IMG/VR virus record: IMGVR_UViG_3300002123_000031
Coordinates: 1 to 24,077 of that record
Source of the DNA: a virus
DNA length: 24,077 nucleotides
Reading direction: 5' to 3' (one strand)
Numbering within the stretch: the first letter of the stretch is position 1; the number at the start of each line of letters is the position of its first letter. Below, in pieces: positions 12,610-19,206 of the stretch. The translations under genes were made by a program, and so were the position numbers. Below the pieces are notes generated by a model that searched no databases, had not been told where the DNA came from, and saw only the letters and a program-made list of their open reading frames with translations.

Positions 12610-13362
12610 GTGGCTCCTCCGCGTAAATCCCCACTAGAGGATCAGGTAACGACTCCCGATACAATCGAGTACCTTAACCTGCTCGTGTACGGAGAAGTTG
12701 GAGTTGGAAAGACATTCCTTTGTGGAACGGCACAAGATCACAAAATGACGAGCCCGATACTTTTCCTTGACGTTGAGGGCGGGACAGTTACGTTGCGTCG
12801 CCGTAAAGACATTCACGTTATCCAGCTTCGTTCGCTGGAGCAAATTCAAAAAATCCACGAGGATCTGAGGGTGAATAATGACGGTTACTACAAGACCGTC
12901 ATTATTGACTCTCTGACAGAACTGGCTGATCTTGAGATGCGCGAAGTTATGAAGAAGATGCTTCGCCAGCGCCCTGATCGCGATCCCGACGTGGCCGATA
13001 AGCGGGAATGGGGTATCGTCAGAACGCATATGCGGCGGATTGTTCGAGCATTTAAAGACTTGCCGATGAACACAATAATGACGGCGCTCTTGCTGCAAGA
13101 TAAGGATGATGTTACTGGTAGGTCTACTTTCTATCCATCTCTGTCAGGCAAACTGAAGACTGAGGTTCCCGGCTTTTTCGATGTAGTTGGGTATATGTCA
13201 TCGCGAATCAATGGGGAGGAGACTATACGATCGATTCAATTCTTGAAGACAGAAAAGGTCACGGCCAAGGATCGAACATCATCATTTGGCTCAATGCTGG
13301 AAAATCCAACAATACCGATGATGTGGGATCTTCTACACTCAGATGAAAAAGGAGCAAAATGA
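12610..13362 (+). CDS. Sak4-like RecA-family ATPase (AAA_24 type)
   Basis: A 250-aa RecA-fold ATPase with Walker A GEVGVGKT (G28-T35), an acidic strand ILFLDVEGG and Walker B VIIDS (D100). The size and the segments RRIVRAFKDLP, MTALLL and DVVGYM match phage Sak4-type proteins, which bind single-stranded DNA and promote annealing in recombination together with an SSB. The next gene, overlapping by ATGA, looks like that SSB. GTG start with only a weak ribosome binding site, so coupling to the gene before is likely. Confidence 0.85.
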   Translation: MAPPRKSPLEDQVTTPDTIEYLNLLVYGEVGVGKTFLCGTAQDHKMTSPILFLDVEGGTVTLRRRKDIHVIQLRSLEQIQKIHEDLRVNNDGYYKTVIIDSLTELADLEMREVMKKMLRQRPDRDPDVADKREWGIVRTHMRRIVRAFKDLPMNTIMTALLLQDKDDVTGRSTFYPSLSGKLKTEVPGFFDVVGYMSSRINGEETIRSIQFLKTEKVTAKDRTSSFGSMLENPTIPMMWDLLHSDEKGAK

Positions 13363-13838
13363 GCATTCTCGATCTTAGCGATGCTGATACTAGTGGATTT
13401 CAGCCCATTCCGGCAGGTTCATACAATGCAACCGTCTTCGAGACTGACCAAGTTGAGACGCAAGGCGGGCCTGACGCGAAGTTGCCCGCTGGAGTCAAGA
13501 TGGCAAAGATTCGCTTTGCCGTGCAGGACGAGCCACACGTCGGACATCCTCTGTTCACAAACTACCCTCTACCCAATGAAGAGGAACAGCCTGACGCGCA
13601 GAAGCGTGCTCGTTCTCTTGGTAGTTTCGTGAACTTCTTGGTTGCACTCGGCTACGACGAGGCTAAGATTAAGTCTAAGGGCTTCGATCTCGAAAACCTC
13701 AGTGAGCTTGAGGGCAAGGAATGTGTAGTCCGCGTCGCTATTGGGAGCTATCAGGACGAACCTACTAACGTCGTGAAGGGTGTCAAGCCCGCCGGATCTC
13801 CCACAAGTTCGGCACAGCCCGACTCAGGAATTCTTTAG
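13359..13838 (+). CDS. DUF669-like ssDNA-binding protein
   Basis: 159 aa, coupled to the Sak4-like gene by ATGA. The N-terminus reads IPAGSYNATVFE, followed by AKIRFAVQDEPHVGHPLFTNYPL and a helix, then ECVVRVAIGSYQDEPTNVVKGVKP, as in DUF669-type proteins found next to phage recombinases. The last 15 residues are flexible (Pro, Ser, Thr) and end DSGIL, like the acidic tip of SSBs. It probably coats single-stranded DNA and loads the Sak4-like ATPase. Confidence 0.72.
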   Translation: MSILDLSDADTSGFQPIPAGSYNATVFETDQVETQGGPDAKLPAGVKMAKIRFAVQDEPHVGHPLFTNYPLPNEEEQPDAQKRARSLGSFVNFLVALGYDEAKIKSKGFDLENLSELEGKECVVRVAIGSYQDEPTNVVKGVKPAGSPTSSAQPDSGIL

Positions 13839-13858
13839 CCCAGATATCCGTCGTGCGT

Positions 13859-13929
13859 GCTATTCTTAAATAGCGGCGGATCGAATAGAGGGGGTAGATG
13901 CACTTTGCGCGTACCAAAGCTACCCCCTC
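13859..13929 (+). promoter_or_regulatory. two tandem hairpins in the leader of the next operon
   Basis: In a 109-nt gap, GCUAUU at 13859-13864 pairs with 13869-13874 (loop CUUA). A larger hairpin follows: 13888-13897 with 13920-13929 (10 bp, perfect) and an inner 13903-13907/13915-13919 (5 bp, loop 7). It ends 10 nt before the GGAGG of the next gene. Neither hairpin has a U-tract. TGCTATTCT at 13858-13866 resembles an extended -10 box, but no convincing -35 is seen. Likely a regulated leader or processing site. Confidence 0.5.
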
Positions 13930-13947
13930 CTCGCCCTTGGAGGAAAA

Positions 13948-14097
13948 ATGGAAGCTAGTCAACAGGAGCAGATTGGACAAGCAATCTCTGAGCTAAAGAA
14001 ACTCTATCCAAACATGAGCGCTTGTGAACGTGCCGACCTTGTACTCTCGAATAAATTTCTAACATTGGCTGTGAATAACGGACGTAAGTGGCGGTAG
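13948..14097 (+). CDS. hypothetical small protein, 49 aa
   Basis: The ATG follows TTGGAGGAAAA directly after the leader hairpins. A helical protein with mixed charge and a basic end (NNGRKWR). Its end overlaps the primase start by 10 nt. It may act mainly to couple translation, or have its own unknown role. Confidence 0.55.
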   Translation: MEASQQEQIGQAISELKKLYPNMSACERADLVLSNKFLTLAVNNGRKWR

Positions 14098-16238
14098 TAA
14101 GCGATCAAGAATTACGAGTTGACTTCTTCAAATTTCTGTTCGGGAGCAAACGCGGTTACATTTGCATAGCTACTGACGCTGCCGTAAAGGGCGATTTCAA
14201 ACAGCGATTTTTTCAATGGCCGACTGAAGAGTCGGCTATGCTGACCCATATTGCAAAGGCGCGTCATAACAGAAATGTTTGGTTCTGCGTTAATCTTCTG
14301 AAACGGAAAGATCGAGGGAAGGAAGCTTGTCTTGCGGGGAACCTGCTATGGGCAGACCTTGATGAATGCCCACCGGATATCATCGAACCCCATCCACAGG
14401 TGGTCATTGAATCATCGCCCGAGCGATACCAAGCGATCTGGCTTGTAGATGAGGAGCTTGAACCGCAGATCGCCGAAGACTATTCAAGGCGTATATATAC
14501 ACAGTATAAGGACAACGGCGTCGATTCAGGTTGGGCACTTGGCAAACTCCTCCGCGTACCCTACACATACAATCTCAAGTACGATTCCAAACCGCTCGTT
14601 ACTCTCAATCGCACTCTCAATGCATTGCTTCCTCCTGAGCTATTCGAAGCTCTTACAAAAACTCCCGATATCATTGCAGAGGATGAAGGTCTGCCGGAGC
14701 TTCAGGATGCAGACGAAATCATCGCAAGACATTTCGTGCAACTGCGGGAGCATCATTTCTCAGGGGTATGGGGCTATGAAGCCACAGAGGACGATGATTG
14801 GTCGGGGCTTCTCTGGAACCTCATTCATATCTGCTTTGAGGCAGGACTTACAACTGAGGAAACTTATTCCGTTGCGAGCGCCTCTACTCTTAACAAGTAC
14901 CGGCGCGATAATAGACCCGCACGTTATCTCTGGCGCGACGTTACTAAGGCTGCCAAGCTGCAAGAGGGTCTCAATGCGTTCTCGCGTCCTTTTGACATGC
15001 CTGAGCTTATTCCTGGAGAGCGCTATAAGCTCGGGCAGAGAACGTTTGTTGAGGAGTATGCCGCATGGGGCCGTGAAGCCACCGACGCCTGCCCACAATA
15101 CCATGATCTCACAGCGTTCATGCTGCTCTCTTCATTGCTTGCGGGCAACATCAAACTGGAAACATCATATGGCAAGATCAGGCCGAATCTATGGGGGTTA
15201 ATTCTTGGAGACTCTACACTTACCCGTAAGTCCACAGCAATGCGCATGGGAATGGATGTCATCGACTTCATTGATCGTGATATCTTACTCGCCACCGATG
15301 GCTCTGTTGAGGGACTCCTATCAGGGCTGCAAGGTAGGCCCGGTCGCACTTCAATGTTCTTTAGGGACGAGATCGTTGGGTTCTTTGATTCCATCCGAAA
15401 AAAGGATTATCTCGCTGGAATGCCCCAGATGCTTACGCAGCTTTATGATGGAGGCTATATCGCTCGAAGATTACGAAAAGAGCTTATCACCGTCTCTGAT
15501 CCCATCTTCATCTTCTTCGGGGGCGGTATAAAAGACCAGATGTATACCGCTGTAGAGGAATCGTTTGTATATTCGGGATTTCTTCCGAGATTTCTCATTG
15601 TATCTGGCAATACCGATCTAAACCAGTATCGAGCTGAGGGACCGCCGACTCCTGAGATTATCGAGAAGCGGCAGAAGATTTACAATCGTCTCCACAATCT
15701 CTACCACAATTATGTCGCGATGAAAGATGTGGAAATTCTTGGTGAAACCGCACAAATGCCGCAAGATGTAGAGGCCGTGCTCACGAAGGATGCGTGGAAG
15801 CTTTACAATGAGATCGAGCGCCGCGTGATCGAAGCGGCGACGCTTTCACCTAATCCTTCGTTGATCCTTCCTACTTTTGAGAGGCTGGTGCAATCGATGC
15901 GAAAGATGGCCGTTCTTATAGCAGCATCGAGCCACGATCCTGCGGATGGAAATATTGAAGTAGGTGAGAAAGACATTCGCAGGTCAGCGAAATACGCGCA
16001 AGAGTGGGGAAACTACACCATTGAGGTTCTCCTGAATATCGGTCAAACGGTTGCTCAGCGAAAGCTCGATAGGGCGCTCACCTATATTGTAGAGCGCCCT
16101 GGGGTCACGAGAAGTGCCGTAATGCGAGCACTCAATCTCTCTAAGAGAGAGATGCAGGAAATTGAAGAGACGCTCGATGCGAGAGGACAACTGCAAGTTG
16201 CCTCACAAGGTCGCGCAAGGCTCTATACCGCATTATGA
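14088..16238 (+). CDS. primase fused to DUF3987-like ATPase domain
   Basis: 716 aa. The N-terminal about 280 residues resemble RepB-type archaeo-eukaryotic primases: LLWADLDEC with metal ligands D90 and D92, IESSPERYQAIWLVD and GKLLRVPYTYNLKY. The following part, about 310-600, is a P-loop ATPase with GDSTLTRKST (G374-T383; Arg in place of the usual last Gly) and FFRDEIVGF, as in DUF3987-like helicase domains. The last 80 residues look like a winged helix (RPGVTRSAVMRALNLSKREMQEIEETL). It probably primes and helps unwind phage DNA. No separate replicative helicase of DnaB type is visible here. Confidence 0.82.
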   Translation: MAVVSDQELRVDFFKFLFGSKRGYICIATDAAVKGDFKQRFFQWPTEESAMLTHIAKARHNRNVWFCVNLLKRKDRGKEACLAGNLLWADLDECPPDIIEPHPQVVIESSPERYQAIWLVDEELEPQIAEDYSRRIYTQYKDNGVDSGWALGKLLRVPYTYNLKYDSKPLVTLNRTLNALLPPELFEALTKTPDIIAEDEGLPELQDADEIIARHFVQLREHHFSGVWGYEATEDDDWSGLLWNLIHICFEAGLTTEETYSVASASTLNKYRRDNRPARYLWRDVTKAAKLQEGLNAFSRPFDMPELIPGERYKLGQRTFVEEYAAWGREATDACPQYHDLTAFMLLSSLLAGNIKLETSYGKIRPNLWGLILGDSTLTRKSTAMRMGMDVIDFIDRDILLATDGSVEGLLSGLQGRPGRTSMFFRDEIVGFFDSIRKKDYLAGMPQMLTQLYDGGYIARRLRKELITVSDPIFIFFGGGIKDQMYTAVEESFVYSGFLPRFLIVSGNTDLNQYRAEGPPTPEIIEKRQKIYNRLHNLYHNYVAMKDVEILGETAQMPQDVEAVLTKDAWKLYNEIERRVIEAATLSPNPSLILPTFERLVQSMRKMAVLIAASSHDPADGNIEVGEKDIRRSAKYAQEWGNYTIEVLLNIGQTVAQRKLDRALTYIVERPGVTRSAVMRALNLSKREMQEIEETLDARGQLQVASQGRARLYTAL

Positions 16239-16411
16239 CGGATAATGCAAGCAGAGAATTGGCTTGTTCTTTAGGGCAACACGAGTGGACCGTAGATCCT
16301 GAAGATATCCGCTTTCGTGAATGTGTATTCTGTGGAACAACTGAGTATCTTGGGAAGGAGGTCAAAAAGAGTGATACCGGAGACAAGAAAAAGCGATCTG
16401 GAAAAGATTGA
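16235..16411 (+). CDS. small zinc-finger-like protein, 58 aa
   Basis: ATGA overlap with the primase. An N-terminal Cys and His (ACSLGQHEW) and a CVFC pair could hold one zinc. The tail is Lys-rich (KKSDTGDKKKRSGK). The next gene begins inside its tail. Real gene likely, function unknown. Confidence 0.55.
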   Translation: MTDNASRELACSLGQHEWTVDPEDIRFRECVFCGTTEYLGKEVKKSDTGDKKKRSGKD

Positions 16412-16739
16412 AGCTGAGCTTAAGAAGGAAGTAGAAGCATGGAACGAACTTGGAATGTCCCTTGATGGAACAGTTCACGTTCCAGCCTCAATCTATTTCC
16501 TAAAGATGCAAGTGCAGACGATCATTAACTTTATGTTAGAGAAAGAGATTGCCGCCAATGAAGAATTTAATCTTGAGTTCAAGACGCTAATTTTGAACGA
16601 TATGCGCAGAATGCGCGAAGAGAATGAGCCAAACATCAAAGAAGCAAGAAGGCAAGCAATTGTAGGAGGAGCTAAACCACAGATCGCGGTGCCAAAGATC
16701 AGGGTTCTTGGCAAAGATGGAAGAGAGTTGGACATATGA
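16371..16739 (+). CDS. hypothetical helical protein, 122 aa
   Basis: GTG at 16371 is chosen because AAGGAGGT at 16355-16362 is correctly spaced. This places the start 41 nt inside the previous gene in another frame. The N-terminal half is a charged helix (KSDLEKIEAELKKEVEAW) and the rest mixed helix with a C-terminal strand (PKIRVLGKDGRELD). No motif recognised. Confidence 0.6.
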   Translation: MIPETRKSDLEKIEAELKKEVEAWNELGMSLDGTVHVPASIYFLKMQVQTIINFMLEKEIAANEEFNLEFKTLILNDMRRMREENEPNIKEARRQAIVGGAKPQIAVPKIRVLGKDGRELDI

Positions 16740-17353
16740 GCTTTCAGAGCCCTGCGCGTTGTAATCAAACCGTTCAGGTCACTGAAAATATGTTTGCCCC
16801 GTGTCATCTCCCGATGGGCCATGAAGGAGCGCACGAATCGCCACCACTTCCACAACAGGTGATGGAAACATTAGGGAAGGTATCTAGGGTGAGCGCTGAG
16901 GACGTGCGGCTCGTGCGGGAGGCACAACGTCTCACGCGGGAGTGGTTCGCGGACTGGACACTGCATCAGAAGGACGACTGGCGTATCCGCTTACAACAGA
17001 TCATGCCTGCCCTTGATGCTAGTGATGCTGCCCTCGCCCGCCTCGAAGCCCGCCTCGCGGAGGCTGAGCGGGAGCGGGACGACGCGGAGCAATCGTGGTC
17101 GATGTATGCAAAGGAGGCCGAAGACGCGAATACTCGCGCAGAAGAAGTCGAAGTCCGCCTCGCGCGGCTGGAGCGGATCGAGTCAAGAGCATGGGCGATT
17201 TTCAATCCTGATGGGACATTGGATCACGTTGAAGTTGCGAAGCTCAATGCTGACCTTCGCGTCCTCACCGCCACCAAGGAAGGACTGCGCCTAACTCCGG
17301 GACAACGCAAGACGATAGAGCGCGCCGCCGCCGAGGAAGGAGCCGAAGATTAA
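16736..17353 (+). CDS. coiled-coil protein, 205 aa
   Basis: ATGA overlap at the start. The N-terminus (residues 1-42) has MSFQSPARCNQTV and CHLPMGHEGAH with Cys and His that may bind zinc. Residues about 90-155 form a long charged coiled coil (ALARLEARLAEAERERDDAE). The coding sequence is distinctly richer in G and C than its neighbours and less like them in codon use, which suggests a recent arrival. Confidence 0.65.
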   Translation: MSFQSPARCNQTVQVTENMFAPCHLPMGHEGAHESPPLPQQVMETLGKVSRVSAEDVRLVREAQRLTREWFADWTLHQKDDWRIRLQQIMPALDASDAALARLEARLAEAERERDDAEQSWSMYAKEAEDANTRAEEVEVRLARLERIESRAWAIFNPDGTLDHVEVAKLNADLRVLTATKEGLRLTPGQRKTIERAAAEEGAED

Positions 17354-17722
17354 GTGGACATAGCAGAGTACCAAGCAGGTACAGCCGAGACAGTCATCTA
17401 TCGAGATGGTATTGAAATTGCCATATTAAGTCCTCACGTCCTGAAATCCTGGCTAGCCCTTGATTACTGCACGGACAAGCTAGTTAGCGAGGCTGCTGAA
17501 CTCTCACAAGAAGTCTCGAAGGCATTGCGAGATGACGCCGCAATCATAACAAGCGAGCGCAAGGAAAAGATTTTCAAGGAGCTTGGTGACAATCAATGGT
17601 ATGCTTCGCAAATTTGCAACGAGCTTGGCTTCAAACTTGAAGATGTGATGTACGTCAATCTAGCTAAACTCCGAGATCGCAAAGAGCGTGACATGCTTCA
17701 GGGCAGTGGCAGTAGTCGCTAA
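17354..17722 (+). CDS. MazG-like NTP pyrophosphohydrolase
   Basis: GTG follows the previous stop directly. Residues 35-122 show the all-alpha MazG pattern: YCTDKLVSEAAELSQE with metal-binding acidic residues, then KELGDNQWYASQICNELG with the second acidic pair, and the ending NLAKLRDRKERDMLQGSG. Such enzymes split (d)NTPs to monophosphates and may clean the nucleotide pool or lower alarmones in infected cells. The dNMP kinase downstream supports a nucleotide role. Confidence 0.85.
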   Translation: MDIAEYQAGTAETVIYRDGIEIAILSPHVLKSWLALDYCTDKLVSEAAELSQEVSKALRDDAAIITSERKEKIFKELGDNQWYASQICNELGFKLEDVMYVNLAKLRDRKERDMLQGSGSSR

Positions 17723-18038
17723 ACTATCCGAGCCGGTCAAGTATTGGAGGAACGAGAAGGGCAATTGGGTTCTCACCGATGAGTGGAAAGAATGGATCAA
17801 AAAGCGACGTGCAGCGGAATCCAGGCCCAAGCCTGCCAAACGAAGCAACAAAGTAACCGTTGAGAATCATAAAGCCGCATGGAGGGAAGTAGCCTATCAT
17901 CCAGATAGCGGGAAAAGGATTTACTTTTGCGGTTGTATGAGCATGCATGGCGATCCTTATAAGGGGTGCGGGGCAGTAGGAATTCAGCAAACACGTACAT
18001 CGCAAATAATCGAGGTTAAAGGGTCGAGGTTTGAATGA
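17706..18038 (+). CDS. hypothetical basic protein with CxC, about 110 aa
   Basis: The start is uncertain. GTG 17706 gives a 17-nt overlap and GTG 17688 a 35-nt overlap, both with weak ribosome binding sites. A basic Trp-rich N-terminus (WVLTDEWKEWIKKRRAA) is followed by a strand segment with FCGCMSMHGDPYKGCGAVG, which may bind metal. Not recognised. Confidence 0.5.
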   Translation: MAVVAKLSEPVKYWRNEKGNWVLTDEWKEWIKKRRAAESRPKPAKRSNKVTVENHKAAWREVAYHPDSGKRIYFCGCMSMHGDPYKGCGAVGIQQTRTSQIIEVKGSRFE

Positions 18039-18247
18039 GCGTTGAGTACGCGGACGGTACGCATGAAAATGATAGGCAGTTTTATACAATTTATGATGAT
18101 ATGCAAATGACGACCGTTGCAGCAAGGTTGGTTACGATCCCTATTTGTCCTGACCTTCTTGAGTACAACATGATCGGAGAAGCAGACAACACGCGAGGCA
18201 GAACCGTTCGAGCATTCTTTTGGGTGATGAAGCTATGGCCCGTCTAA
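18035..18247 (+). CDS. hypothetical protein, 70 aa
   Basis: ATGA overlap at the start. An acidic, Tyr-rich N-terminus (DRQFYTIYDDMQM) and a basic end (RGRTVRAFFWVMKLW). No motif recognised. The dNMP kinase starts 13 nt before it ends. Confidence 0.5.
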   Translation: MSVEYADGTHENDRQFYTIYDDMQMTTVAARLVTIPICPDLLEYNMIGEADNTRGRTVRAFFWVMKLWPV

Positions 18248-18786
18248 TCGGATTTACAGGTGTAAAGGGTTCCGGCAAAGATACTGCGGCCCAATTCCTC
18301 GTAGATCGGGGGTTCCAACGCATAGCGTTTGCCGGCAAACTCAAGGAGGCAGTAGCAAATCTATTCGGTTTGCCAACAGAGAGGATAGATCCGCTGAAGG
18401 AGATGAGCATTGTCTCTGGTCTTCCGGTTTGCGAAGTAATCCTTCAACAGTATAACATTACGGAGTATGCTTATTCAATGCGTGAGTTCTTGCAACGTTT
18501 CGGAACCGAAATGGGTCGCAATACGTTTGGGCAAGATTTCTGGATCGATCTTGTGCTCTCTGACTTCCCGCGTCAAGACACGGTGTTCACCGACGTTCGT
18601 TTCGATAATGAAGCCACAAGAATCATTAGGTTTGGTGGTTGCGTATATGAGATTGTCCGCCCAGGGTATGAATCGGACGGCCATGCTTCAGAGGAACCAA
18701 TCGATCGCAACCTTATAGAAGGAACGATTCAAAACGACGGCTCTATAGAAATCTTTAGGGAACGAATATTGGACGAGTGTCTATGA
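18235..18786 (+). CDS. deoxynucleoside monophosphate kinase
   Basis: 183 aa from ATG 18235; an in-frame TTG lies at 18220. The P-loop GVKGSGKDT is close to the N-terminus, followed by the base and phosphate contacts IAFAGKLKEA and REFLQRFGTEMGR, and DVRFDNEA. This is the phage dNMP kinase pattern (as T4 gene 1). The enzyme turns dNMPs into dNDPs for DNA synthesis and fits next to MazG-like hydrolase and DNA polymerase. Confidence 0.85.
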   Translation: MARLIGFTGVKGSGKDTAAQFLVDRGFQRIAFAGKLKEAVANLFGLPTERIDPLKEMSIVSGLPVCEVILQQYNITEYAYSMREFLQRFGTEMGRNTFGQDFWIDLVLSDFPRQDTVFTDVRFDNEATRIIRFGGCVYEIVRPGYESDGHASEEPIDRNLIEGTIQNDGSIEIFRERILDECL

Positions 18787-19022
18787 CTTCAAAAGACATT
18801 ACCGATAGAGAGGTCCTAACCGAAGCGATCCGTCAGACAGAAGCCGATAGTGTCCTTGTCGGTTGGGTAATAATTGCCGAGTTTATCGATGAGGAGGGTA
18901 ATCGTACTCTTAGAAGGCTTGACTCCAACGCGAGCGGCGAAGGCTTGGTAGACTGGATACGCTCGGGTTATCTATATGACGCTCTCTTTAGTGGCGGATG
19001 GGAAAGCGAAGACGATGAGTGA
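18783..19022 (+). CDS. hypothetical acidic protein, 79 aa
   Basis: ATG 18783 overlaps the kinase stop (ATGA). A strand-rich middle (SVLVGWVIIAEFIDEEG) and an acidic tail (GWESEDDE). It resembles small phage proteins of unknown function; no motif recognised. Confidence 0.55.
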   Translation: MTSKDITDREVLTEAIRQTEADSVLVGWVIIAEFIDEEGNRTLRRLDSNASGEGLVDWIRSGYLYDALFSGGWESEDDE

Positions 19023-19206
19023 AGCAGAAAAAGTCTTCAAAAAAGCCGTGCAAGATTGCATCAGGTATGGCATTTATCCTGGTCCCCAGACGCTAAATGA
19101 GCTGATACATGGGCATCGAGGACGAAACATCAATGGAAGAGAATGCAGATGGAGACGTGAAATCTGCAAGGAGCTAGGATTTAAGCTGCATGGCTACAAC
19201 TATTAA
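19015..19206 (+). CDS. small basic protein before DNA polymerase, 63 aa
   Basis: ATG 19015 lies 8 nt inside the previous gene; its end overlaps the polymerase start by 17 nt. Sequence: helix (EKVFKKAVQDCIRYG), a Pro/Gly turn, a loop HGHRGRNING, and a basic helix (ECRWRREICKELGF). It looks like a small DNA-binding helical protein, perhaps winged helix, but this is not certain. Confidence 0.55.
   Translation: MSEAEKVFKKAVQDCIRYGIYPGPQTLNELIHGHRGRNINGRECRWRREICKELGFKLHGYNY

Noticed and set aside
12634-13098. Long reverse-strand open frame opposite the Sak4-like gene
   Set aside because: The forward frame has clear Walker motifs. The reverse product has no recognisable features, and no other reverse gene is supported in the window.
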